Positions 38,428-48,584 of a stretch of 64,000 bases of DNA are shown here, piece by piece (the stretch's first letter is position 1; every line of letters begins with the position of its first letter). The stretch covers positions 3,691,501 through 3,755,500 of the forward strand of contig OU696575.1 in NCBI GenBank assembly GCA_916048095.2. Direction: 5' to 3'. The notes beneath the pieces are model-generated. The model was not told where the DNA came from, did no database searches, and worked only from the letters and a program-made list of their open reading frames with translations. This stretch comes from Sacculina carcini. Its lineage: Eukaryota; Arthropoda; Thecostraca; Sacculinidae. Made by a program: the position numbers and the translations under genes.

Positions 38428-41304
38428 TCAATTCCGCTCTTTCAGTAGCATTTCATTTACTTTGGCCTTGAATTTGTTCAAATTGCTCTGCAAGAAAGCC
38501 TCCTCCTTCAACGTGTTCCAAGTAGACACAGTGGCCGGAAGAAAGCAACGTTGGAATTGTTTTGTACGACAACGAATTGGAGCCATGCACTGGGAATGCT
38601 GTTTGGATGTAAACCGTGTGCTTCTTGCTGCCACGAAATCATCAGGAATTGACTTGCTCATCGGATGATGGTCGTTGTGCTTGATCTTGTACAGCATGCA
38701 CACACTGCTGACCTTTCGACGATGGCAAAGATCACCAAGAACCAAGTCACCACAGAGGAACTTGCAAGTTCTAACAACTCTGTTGATGAGATTGAGGTGA
38801 CAATCCGCAGCAGAAGACCACACGGGGGCGCAGTACTCCAGAATTGGCAAAATGAAACAGCGAAAACAACTTTTTGAGATTGTGCTGCTACCGAACATCC
38901 GATATGCCTTTCTTATAATTCCCAGTTTCCGCGATGCCGAACAAACTAGCTTCCGAATGTGACTCTCAAACGTGAGCTTTGAGTCTACATGTACTCCCAA
39001 TATTTTGAGCTCATCACACACGTTGAGTTGGGCGTCATTTATGAGGATAGCTCCATGTGAAGGCTGAACGGTACGTGACCTAGAAACCAACAAGCATTTA
39101 GATTTCGAAGTGTTCAGCATCATATTCCACCTCTCACACCACTTCAGGACGCTGCTGAGATCGTCGTTGACCGTTTGACGCACCTGTGATCTGTCCGAAG
39201 GAGATGAAATTACAGCCATCAAGGTGATATCATCAGCATATCCATATACAGGGCTGCGTGTGGTTGTGTACAGGTCAGCGGTGTGAATGTTGAACAAAAT
39301 AGGACCCAACACACTTCCCTGCGGGACACCGGACGCAATGCTCTGCCAGCCACTGTATGCTCCATCGATGGCAACACGTTGTACGCGATTGGATAGAAAT
39401 TGATGCAAAACACTTAGCAAACGGCCGCCGACTCCAATCTTTCTCAGTTTTTGCAACAAGCCCTGGTGGCTCACACGGTCAAATGCTGCCGAGAAATCCA
39501 ACTGCACAATCCAGGCTTCACTGCCTTTGTCTAGCACTTGCTGGAGCTCATGCGTGATAGTAAGCAGAGCGTCAGTCGTGCTGAGTTTTTTGCGGTATGC
39601 AAATTGATTTTCCGACAGCAGATTGTTGCTCTCCAGGTACTTGGACAGTCTGGAAGATATCAAGTGCTCGAATATTTTGGACAGAATCGGCGTAATTGAT
39701 ATTGGCCGGTAGTTTGCAACATCAGCTGAATTGGTTCCTTTTGGTATGGGCGTGATATTCGCAACCCGCCAACATGATGGAAACGAACCAGTCTTCATCA
39801 AGCGCCTGAAAAGAGCACTGAGCTTCGGAGCTAGAGTATCTGCCGTGTTCTTGAAAAATAGCGGAAACATATTCAGAGGGTCTGTTCCTCCGTGGGCATC
39901 AAGGTCTTTCATGAGATTCGCCACTTCTCTTGATCGGAAGGCAATGCCTTTGATTTTCGGGGCGAGGACAGATGAATCGTCAGACGGAATGGACCCTTGA
40001 CATTGCTTGGTATTGAAGTAATCCATAAGCAACTCTGCCTTCTCTGTTGGGTTGATTTTGAGCTCACCGTTCGCTGAAAATAAAGGAGGGACAGACAGGT
40101 CATGTCCAAACACTGACGATTTCAACGTTGACCACCATTTGTGGGCGTCATTGGCAGATGTTAGCTTTTCAGCAAGTTTCTTTGAGTGACGTGTTTCCGC
40201 TTCTGAATACACATGCTCAGCATGCCGTCTGGCCTCAGTGTAGACATTCCATGAATCGGCTGAGCGTGATTGGAGCCACTTGTGGTAAGCCTCCTGCTTG
40301 GATTCACGAGCGCTGCGACATTCGTTGGTGAACCAGGCTTTGTCATCAGAGCGAAAACGTAGTTTTTTAGTAGGCACTCTCCTTGAGATGACATCGGTAA
40401 TGTATTTGTTCAATGCATCGATGGGGCATTCCTTCTGCTGCAGATTTGAAACTTTAATTGCTTTCAATTCATCATTCACCTTCACCCAGTCAACATTGTT
40501 CTTCATGTGCACGAGCCTTGAAATCGTGTAAGGAGAAACCTTCTGTCTCAATGTCAACTTCACGGACAGCGACGAGTGATCTGAACTTCCTATTGGAGCT
40601 TCCACGCTTACACTCACGATATCTGAGACGTCTGTCATAACCAAGTCCAAACAGTTTCCCGCTTGATGTGTGGGACCGGACACCATTTGGGAGCAGCCAG
40701 AAATGTTGCAGAAATCATATGCTGCTCTACCATGAGCGTCTGTAGGAGATGTCGACAAGAGCCACTCACGGTGATGGGCGTTCATGTCTCCCACAAATAC
40801 AAATGCTGACTTGGTGTCCTTCTCCTGAATTGTTGACATGGCTGACAACAGACATTCGTAGATAGAGTCGTTACTGTCTGGATTTCGGTAGGCTCCAAAG
40901 ATGTAAAAATTCATCAAGGCGGTGTTGACACGCAGCAGCATAAATTCATGACAAGTGCAGTCGTGAGCTGTAATTCTCGTTGCTGAAAAGCCTTTGCGTA
41001 CGTACACTGCCATGCCACGCCGCCTGTTTTTGAGTCACGTTTGATTAGCAATGGCTTACTGAAACCTGGCATCAAGAGCTCAGATTGGTCCCGATAATCG
41101 GACACAAGCGTTTCGGCACAGATAACGATGTCCTTGGAGCGACTGGCTGCTGTCAAATCTCTGATGTTCTTATACAAGCCCCTGATGTTGGCGAAAAGTA
41201 TATTTGAAAATCGTTTTTGTGGTCGAGCAGGACCGGGATTCATTTCAACATCGCCACACATCATCAGTAGAAACGACAAATCCACGGTGTGAGAAGGCAC
41301 ACAC
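38428..41304 (-). pseudogene. K-2 ORF2: endonuclease and reverse transcriptase with one 5-bp frameshift
   Basis: An uninterrupted 861-codon frame (38428-41013) carries most of the EN ('VFVGDMNAHHREWL', 'GSSDHSSLSV') and the RT ('ITPIPKGTNSADVANYRPIS', 'FSAAFDRVSHQGLL', 'SGVPQGSVLGPILF', catalytic 'YGYADDITLMA'). The EN N-terminus ('ILFANIRGLYKN', 'ICAETLVSD') is in the frame upstream (40914-41732). The two join at 'KTGGVA', where 'tggca' is duplicated in tandem near 41010-41022. That duplication is the only lesion I found. Confidence 0.9.
41229..41255 (-). other. 2A-like ribosome-skipping motif in K-2 (GDVEMNPGP)
   Basis: The reading upstream of EN is 'FLLMMCGDVEMNPGPARPQK'. 'DVEMNPGP' fits the 2A consensus D-V/I-E-x-N-P-G-P exactly. 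In such motifs the ribosome releases the upstream peptide at Gly-Pro and goes on, giving two proteins from one frame. The preceding residues are Leu/Met-rich, as active 2A sequences require. Upstream the frame is strongly hydrophobic and Cys/Val-rich (about 41280-41490). 2A-like sequences are known from several LINE families of animals and trypanosomes. Activity here is inferred. Confidence 0.8.
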
Positions 41305-41734
41305 ACAACGCAAAGCAGACATACAAATAAACACATAATGCACGACGCATGCGAACACAAAAACACAACACATAACACATGCATACGAAATTTCACAACA
41401 AAAAACAAGCATACAACACACACAATACAAAGCAAACATACACACAAATACACACACAAGAAAAACACTAGAAAACACATGTGAGAACAATTTATTGAGA
41501 GCTCATTGTTAAACACATATCGCAAGGCAAAATGTCCAATGGGCGACCACAAAGACAGAGTATGAGAGCAACACAGAATTAGTTGGCACCTCAGTGCGAG
41601 GAAAGAGCTGGGCGCTGACGGGAAACGGGAAAACCGGCCGTTAGCCGTCGGGGCGGGGCTACAATTTTCGGCCCGCCACATCAACAAAACAGACATGAGA
41701 CAGAAAATAATACATATATCCATGAACAACACTT

Positions 41735-42309
41735 ATATTTATAGACAAAGTTAAATTAAATAATATACAAACTGAACTGAAAAGTGACGAAAAAGAATGT
41801 GATGAGAGAATTCAGCAGGAAGATTGCAAAGCAACTATGGCTGCGAACCCTGATTCTCAATCACATTCAGAAACAAAATATAAAAATTCAAATATATAAC
41901 CTGAAATAAAAAAAAGATTAATTGACTTAAAAGTCTTAAACAGTCTTAAAAGTAAATGAATGAGCTCGCAAGAAGAAAATATCCGCCTTTAAAAAGGCAA
42001 ATATTATCAATGAACAAAACGAGTAATGAAAAATCAAAATAACGCTAAATCAAATATAATAATAAAACAACTGAAATATAACTCAATGAACACTCAGCGT
42101 TAGCAGAAAGCAGGATCTGTCGTCGGTGAGCGTCAGCGAAGCGTAGACAGCCGGGCGCGAACGAGCGACGGAAAACACGTGCACACTCAGCGAGGGTTAG
42201 TCAGAGACTATCGTCAATGTGTTTTGGACTGTTTACAGATTAACTGTTAAGCTAACTCTACAGTGAAATATTCGGACCTATTACATAAATTCAAATTCCA
42301 ACACATGTC
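41735..42309. other. AT-rich leader region; likely K-2 5' UTR plus spacer
   Basis: No credible coding sequence. A GC-richer piece at 42110-42215 ('cgaagcgtagacagccgggc') is probably the 5' end of K-2 on the minus strand. The rest up to 42309 could be leader of the Copia relic. Confidence 0.4.
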
Positions 42310-44910
42310 ATGCCTATAAACTGTTGTTTTTTGTACGTTGACAATATTTGGGTAACTTGGTTTATGCAATTAATCTATATACGTCGCGCATGCTATAATT
42401 TTAATAAACATATTATCTCCGAACCAACGTTATTTGTTGATTATGACGAGTCTTTCAACCCAGTGAAACATTTAATTGAACTAGCTGATGGAAGCAGACT
42501 GGAGAACGTTGTGAAAAAAGAGGAAAGGCGCGAGTTCGCATCCACGATGAATGCGAACGACCTCAAATGACTTTGCTCAAGAATGCTTTGTATGTGCCAT
42601 CCTTCAAGCAGAACATATTTTCAGTTCAGGCGGCAATATCAAATGGGACATCTGTGGAGTTCAGCCCAAGAGCATCTGCAGTAATCGCTCCTGACGGAAC
42701 AAAAGTCCCGATGAAGAAAAGAGGGGGTTTGTACTACCTCAATTAGGTGAGCGAATCTTCACACGATTCTTACACATTTCAAAAATGGCATAATATCATG
42801 GGTCATTGTAATGATAGAAGCCTGTTGAAATGTGAGAAAGCTACAGAGGGCATGCAAATCATGGGTAAACGAAAATTGGCCCGTGTGAAATATGTATAGA
42901 GGGCAAAATGTCGCAATATTTCAATCGAAAGGCGGACGTTGAAACAACACAAATATTTGATCTAGTGCATTGTGATCTAGCAGGTCCTATAGACCCAGTC
43001 TCGAAAGATGGATTTCGTTATGAAATCAATTTTGTTGACGATTCCTCGGGATTGACAATGGTGTATTTTTTAACCACAAAAACAACTCTACACAGGCTCT
43101 AGAGAGGCATATAGCTGACATGAAGCCGTACGGATCAGTAGCATGTATCCACACTGATCAATCAACTGAGTTTTGCTGTGAGGATTTTCAGCATATGCTC
43201 AAACGTCAGTCTATCAAACATCAAATGTCAGCACCGTACTCTCCTCACCAGAATGATACGACAGAAAGAGCATGGCGTACTATATTTAACACAACAAGAC
43301 GTATGCTTCTGAGCCCAAATTTGTCTAATTCATTATGGCCCAATGCTATGAACACGGCAGTTTATGTTAGAAACCGTTGTTATTGTGAACGCTTGATGAT
43401 GAAACCATTCGAATCATTTACTGGTTGAAAACCGAAGGTGAGTCAAATGAATGTATTATGTTTGCTATGCGTACATTCAGAAAAAAACCAAACTTGATGC
43501 CAGGGCAGATATAGGTGTGTTTGTTGGATACGACCGTGGTAGCCCGGCATATTTGGTGTATATTACTGACGTGAACGCAGTGAAAAAGGTGCGTCAAATT
43601 TCTACCAGAAGTCAATAAAAATGAACGTGACAATCAGCAAACACAGCAGTTAACACAGAATTGCAGTTCAGCCGAGTTGCCTGATGATGAAACGGTAAAT
43701 TGTGAAAATGATACTGACTGCAAGAGTCCGAACATGTCCACTGATATATCAGCAGTGAGAAAAACTCATGCACGAAATATAAAATTGCTAGTCAAACTAC
43801 GAGATTAAGTCATCAATGACCAGGTAGATGAGCTCAACAACAGTGGCATTCATTTCTGTTGTCAGATGCAACAGGTTCCAGGGACGTATCGTGAAGCTGT
43901 AGACAGGGATGCCTCAGAAAGGTGAAAGAAGCAATGCAATCGGAAATAAACTCGCTGATTGATAATGAAACATACGAGATTATGAAACCATCACGTGACG
44001 CGCCTGCTGTAGCAGGTATATGGGTTTTACCACAAAACCAGGCAAAGATGGTATATAATATGAAGCCCGATATCTCGCTAAAAGGCTTCACACAAGTAAA
44101 GGGCATTGATTACGGGGAAACGTTCTCACCAACAGCAAAAATTACCTCCGTTCGAATGTTGATGCAAACAGCAGCTCAGAATGATTTGATCATTCACCAG
44201 ATGGACGTGAAATATGCATACTTGAATGCGCCGATAGACTGATATTGACGTGGACCAGCCTGAAGGATTTGTTGAAACAAATCAAAATGGAGAAAAACTT
44301 GTACTCAAGCTGAATACATCTCTATATGGTTTGAAACAGAGCGGAAGAAACTGGAACATGCTACTACACAATCATCTGTCGAATATTGGTTTCAAGCAAA
44401 GTAACGTAAATCATTGCGTGTATAATAGACAATTTTCCGATGCTTATGTAATATTGATTGTTTGGGTCGATGATATAATTATAGCATCGAAATCAGATTC
44501 TACATTGGTTGATGTGAAAAATAGTTTGAAGGAGAAATTAAAAATGAAAGATTTGGGAGATTTCGCGATTTTTGGGCATTCGTTTCACGCGTCATAATAA
44601 TGTTATATCCATTAACCAATCTGACTATGTGGAAAAACTGTTGTGTGCTATCAGCATGCAAAATTGCAAGCCGAAATCAGCGCCATGTGATGTGAGTTTG
44701 CACAATCAAATTGATAAACCGTCAGAACTTACTGACCCACACGCGTATAGGGAGCTCGTAGGAAGCTTGATATATCTAATGACAAGCACGAGTCCTGATT
44801 TGTATTATGCGGTGACCACACTATCCCAGTATATGCACCAGCTGACTATGACACACTGGATGCGGCCAAACACGTGTTCCGATATTTGATAGGAACTACA
44901 ACTAAGTTGT
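42310..44910 (+). pseudogene. pol: Copia (Ty1-type) element relic: protease end, integrase, RT
   Basis: Domain order is that of Copia (integrase before RT). Protease end 'HIISEPTLFVDY' and 'ALYVPSFKQNIFSVQAAI'. GAG-pre-integrase 'WHNIMGHCNDRSLL'. Integrase 'DLVHCDLAGPIDP' (Asp), 'CIHTDQSTEFCC' (Asp), 'NDTTERAWRTIFN' (Glu). RT 'YAYLNAPID', 'LYGLKQSGRNWN', catalytic 'LIVWVDDIIIAS', 'KMKDLGD', 'AYRELVGSLIYLMT'. RNase H start 'AAKHVFRYLIGTTTKL', where it is cut at about 44910. Numerous stops and frameshifts. No LTRs recognised. Confidence 0.88.
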
Positions 44911-45707
44911 TTGTTGAGTGTGGAAGTTGCGGTGCCATGGTGACGTACGATGACAAGGTAATCATGGACCGCAACTTCCACACTCAACTTGGTAGTCAAA
45001 CAAAGCCGCGTGCCCTCTGAGCCTCGCTGCATATTGCGTGATTGTCTCATCAGAATGTTGAACTACACTCCGCATGGCAAAACGATTCACCAGTCTGCTC
45101 CGGGCTTTGACTGCTAAACCCTTTATCTCTTCCAAGAGTTCATATTCAGATAATTGAGATACACTATCTCCTCTGCTTTTTTAAGACGAGGTAATCATGG
45201 ACCAAATGGTTGGCGGCTTGGCATCATCATGCATCCAAGAGGAAGTCCTGGTGTGCAGTCGAGACAAGAGCCAGCAGCAAATAGTCGATATTATTGCGGC
45301 AAAAAAATGTGCGAAAAATTCGCATGAAATATTGGACGCATCGATACATTTGTATTACTGCGTGTGTAAATGCACGTCAGTCACAATACCAGCGCATGAA
45401 GCAATGGTATTGTGAAGCGGATAAGAACTCACGATGTCATGGGTGTGGAACCACTGACCACGGCGAAACATTCCAGGACAGAAAAGCGAAATGTCCGGTA
45501 TGGGGCAAGCGATGCCTAAGGTGTGGAGGCCATGGTCATTTGCCAGAAGGGGTCAACTGCAAGGAAAAGGCCCACCACAAACCTTCTGCTGATTGTTCCC
45601 AACTAACGATGTTAGCGTGTGAACCTTCGAGCTCACTGTCTTTCATGAATTTGAATACTGGCTCAAAATCAGTGCCGCATCTTATGTGTGATGCGACAGG
45701 TGATTGA
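44911..45707 (+). pseudogene. gag: Gypsy F gag with an internal inverted segment and zinc knuckles
   Basis: Same lineage as element A. Plus-strand 'FVECGSCGAMVTYDDKVIMD' (44911-44968) is followed by 44969-45183, which is gag only when read on the minus strand ('ALSEYELLEEIKGLAVKARS', 'DETITQYAARLRGHAALFDY'). Plus-strand gag then resumes at 45184 ('DEVIMDQMVGGLASSC'). After a frameshift come the Cys/His pairs 'CHGCGTTDHGETFQDRKAKC' and 'CLRCGGHGH'. Confidence 0.75.
44917..44988. repeat. Hairpin at the F gag inversion boundary
   Basis: 'gagtgtggaagttgcggt' near 44917-44934 and its complement 'accgcaacttccacactc' near 44969-44986 flank a 34-bp loop. The repeated 'gtaatcatggacc' at about 44957 and 45189 marks where the plus-strand gag was duplicated around the inverted piece. 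Confidence 0.8.
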
Positions 45708-46632
45708 GTTCGACGGAAACCATCTGAGCTTCCTAGCCTGGATGTGAGCGTGGAAGTGCTGCCACAAGCACATGCAGCCGCAAGACATAGTCTTCCTCGT
45801 GGCTTGACAATCAAACTTGTTGACAGAACTCGGGCGGTAGACGACACAGGTGCCCAAACAACCGCCGCCGGCCCTCAGCTCTTGACTTAGATGGGATTCC
45901 CGCGCAGGTTATTGGTGCCGACATCACAAGTCATCGTCGGCGCTGATGGGTCTCCCATTGACATAATGGGCGAGGTATTCATTCGCATATCTAGTGGCCG
46001 AAAACACACGGATCAAATATGTTATATTTCCAGCTCTTTTGTGAATTTGTTTCTCAGTGCCGATGCCTGCAGAGAACTCGGTTTGATTTCACCTGACTTT
46101 CCCAGAGTTGGTCTTTTCTCATCTACCAGCGCAAACTTGGATGTTGGTGGTGCAACGAAATATGTGCATGTGGAATCAAATGAGTCGAAATGCAGCTGTC
46201 TTCCTCGCAACACTCCCGATCGTAACATCGGTTTGTCGAGGGCACAAATCGTGCACGGCCGGCAATTGCGCGATTTTGTTCCTGCCCATCTAACTAAATA
46301 CAAGCAACGCAAGGAATGGCGGCTTGTTGAAAAAGAAATTGCACTGGCTAAACGACATTGCCGGGAGATTGAGCGACTAAATGAACATGTTAGAAACCTG
46401 CCCGTGCTGAGCATAGGAGATAATGTCATCATTCAAAATCAAACAGGACCACATCCGCTGAGATGGGAGAGATCTGGACAAGTCCCGGACACAGTCCATC
46501 TACCATCGCCCGTTCACGGGACATCATCTCGACGTTCGACGTTCATCGTGCGACGTTCATCTCGCACTAGGCGTCCACCGGCTCGGCTGAGTCCGCGCAG
46601 ACATGGTGCTTATCATGGTGTGCGAGACTAAT
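45708..46632 (+). pseudogene. Gypsy F protease fused to integrase C-terminus by deletion
   Basis: Protease active site 'DDTGAQTTAAGPQLL' at about 45840-45890, then 'GFPRRLLVPTSQVIVGADGS' and 'DACRELGLISPDFPRVG'. At about 46215 the open frame passes without a break from 'CSCLPRNTPDRN' to the integrase end 'IGLSRAQIVHGRQLRDFVP' and 'VLSIGDNVIIQNQTGPHPLR'. RT, RNase H and the integrase core are deleted in frame, leaving a 246-codon open frame. Confidence 0.8.
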
Positions 46633-47104
46633 AATTCATTCGTCGGAGAAAATGTTGTCTTCTACCATTGTTCCACTTCACATTTTAGAGACAGTGTCTT
46701 GTGTTTATTGTCTTTGGCATTTGCGTTGGCGTCTGCGTACTTATATAATGCTTGTGAAGTTTGTAGTTTGTAGCGTTCATGTTACTATTGGGCAATTATC
46801 TAGACAGAGTGTCCTCTGTCTTTGAAAAGGAAAGGCATATATGATATTGCGCTACAATTGAGACCAGCGTGCGGCAAACTTGGGTGTCAGATCTGCTGTT
46901 TATGCGATGCACCGTTGAAGCGTTGGTATTCGCATTATTTGTTGGTTTACTCGTATTATTTCTTCCCATGTATTCATTTGAGTTGTGTTGTTTCAGAAAT
47001 ATATTGCATTGATCGGCAAACCCATTTTGGGATCATAAATATATACAGCAATCAACTGAGGCTCTCTTCTTCCTGATGAAGTCGTATCAATTGCTACATA
47101 GTGT
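46633..47104. other. Noncoding, possibly Gypsy F 3' LTR
   Basis: A purine-rich 'gaaaaggaaagg' at about 46823-46834 may be the F polypurine tract. An AATAAA-like 'cataaat' lies near 47034. The LTR cannot be confirmed with a single copy. Confidence 0.35.
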
Positions 47105-47330
47105 GAGCTATTCAGATTGTTTTTGATCAAAAGTTCAATGAAACCTTGTTGCACAGACAAATTTGTATGCAGTCCAACAAAATAGATCGCTGAATGTGAC
47201 AGCTGATGATATTTTAGTAATGCTTGGAAGATTCATGTTGAGTGGATATGCTGAATATCCAAACAATAGGTTGTATTGGAGTCGTAAAGATGATAGTCCT
47301 GGCAGAAACGTAGCAACCGCCCCAGCACCC
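47105..47330 (+). pseudogene. piggyBac-like transposase fragment
   Basis: Short relic. One frame reads 'AQTNLYAVQQNRSLNVTADD' and 'GRFMLSGYAEYPNNRLYW'. The spacing of 'QTNLYA', 'LSGY', 'P.NR.YW' is that of the N-terminal region of piggyBac transposases. Upstream 'VSYSD' and 'FDQKFNETL' in other frames show frameshifts. Right of 47330 the homology stops. Possible element end at 47995: 'aatggg' followed by TTAA. Confidence 0.55.
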
Positions 47331-47504
47331 CCCGCCGGAGCGTCCCGAGTGATGAGGAGCCCCGTTGACTGACACATGCTATTGAAATATATTATAAAAT
47401 AGTGTATAAAGGTATCGTAAGTCTCCAGGAGACCGAGGGGGTGCTCGAAATTGCATTTTCCCAAAGTCGTATCTCTATTATAATGCTGCTGTATATATAA
47501 TGGG

Positions 47505-47684
47505 CAGTCGCGGCGCCAAGGGGGGTCTTGGGGGGCTACAACCCCCACATATTTCAAGCCCCCATATGCCTCCCCCAAAATCATAATGATGGACATCAAA
47601 TTTATTTACACTATAAATGAAGCTTTACTGCCTACAGTACTCCCCCCTCAGCCCCCTATCGTAAAAATCCTGACGCCACCACTG
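47505..47684. mobile_element. hAT-type MITE, 180 bp, with exact 8-bp TSD
   Basis: Terminal inverted repeats CAGTCGCGGCGCCAAGG (left) and CAGTGGTGGCGTCAGGA (right, reverse complement) match at 13 of 17 positions. The flanking 8-bp duplication ataatggg lies at 47497-47504 and 47685-47692. CAG-starting TIRs with 8-bp TSDs are the hallmark of hAT elements. The interior is rich in G and C runs and codes for nothing. Confidence 0.85.
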
Positions 47685-47692
47685 ATAATGGG

Positions 47693-48584
47693 GGTCAAAA
47701 TTATTGCCTTCGGGGGGTGGGCATAATACCATTTATTCGCTCTGAGTCGTGGTAGTTTTACCTAAAACTCATAATAAAATGGAGCATACATGCTGAAAGT
47801 GGTTTATTCTAATATAATGGAATAATGTTACTGTTAGGTGCCCAGCGTCCAGAAAACTGGACAGCTAATATCTTAAAAACTAATGAATATCTTTCTGTGA
47901 AATTTAATACAAATATTGAGCGTGCCATAAATAGGCGTTCCTGTGAAAATCACTCGACTGTCTATTTTGGTTAACTTTGAGCATTAATGGGTTAAGTGAT
48001 TAAATAATGGGTAAGAATAATGACAATAACAAAAATGACACATTAATGGGTTAAGTGATTGGGTTAAGTAATCATATGTTACCTCCCGGGCTGTAATGAT
48101 GATCTTCCGATCCACTTTGAGGAAGCTCTAGCGCCGGGTGAAAGTATTACGAGTTTAGTGAAGCCTGGGGTACCAACGGAAAATGTGTTTCGACCACCAG
48201 CCGACAACCACTTTACGTCAACATGCCCTCAATTGTCAGGCGATAGACAGTGACCGGTGTAGAGGTGGGTAATGCTCAGCCGACACAGCGTTCACCTAGA
48301 AGCCAGGTTGAATCCTAGTCCACGATTAGGCATTCGGAGAGGATCAGGCGGCCACCCATTCGCTACGTTGCTTACAAGATGTAAATACAGCTTTGGTGAA
48401 TTCGAGAAATGACGCTTCGCAGTACGACTGTAGCAATGTTTATATTTCATCCGGTGTTCTATATAGGTTATATTCTTATATCTTTAATTAATACTCATTT
48501 ATTGTTTACACTGTGCACTGTGTTCATGTATGGCAACAGTAAGTAAGGAATATATATTAGAGCGTAGGTCGTGCACATACACAT
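47693..48584. other. Noncoding stretch, possible piggyBac 3' end, otherwise unassigned
   Basis: Around 47850-47880 'gcgtccagaaaactggacagc' forms a small hairpin of the kind found near piggyBac ends. 'cattaatgggttaagtgatt' occurs twice (about 47980 and 48040). 48100-48584 has no recognisable gene. Confidence 0.35.

Larger units (their letters stand above)
37666..42215 (-). mobile_element. LINE K-2, nearly full length, 2A-like motif
   Basis: Minus-strand copy of the K family: ATT-type tail at 37666-37683, 3' UTR with minisatellite, ORF2 at 38428-41013, N-terminal region to about 41490, and a likely 5' UTR reaching about 42215 ('gtctctgactaaccctcgct' at its start, read on the minus strand). The 5' end is provisional since K-1 is truncated. 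No TSD was identified. Confidence 0.85.

Noticed and set aside
40128..40640. Several plus-strand frames opposite LINE K-2 ORF2
   Set aside because: Antisense shadows of the endonuclease coding region.
41245..41490. Separate hydrophobic protein on the minus strand (81 codons)
   Set aside because: It is an alternative frame of the same TG/CA-rich sequence whose other frame leads into the 2A motif and endonuclease.
48285..48330. Second tRNA-like box B ('aggttgaatcctagtcc')
   Set aside because: Lacks the invariant TTCGA core and no acceptor stem pairs around it.
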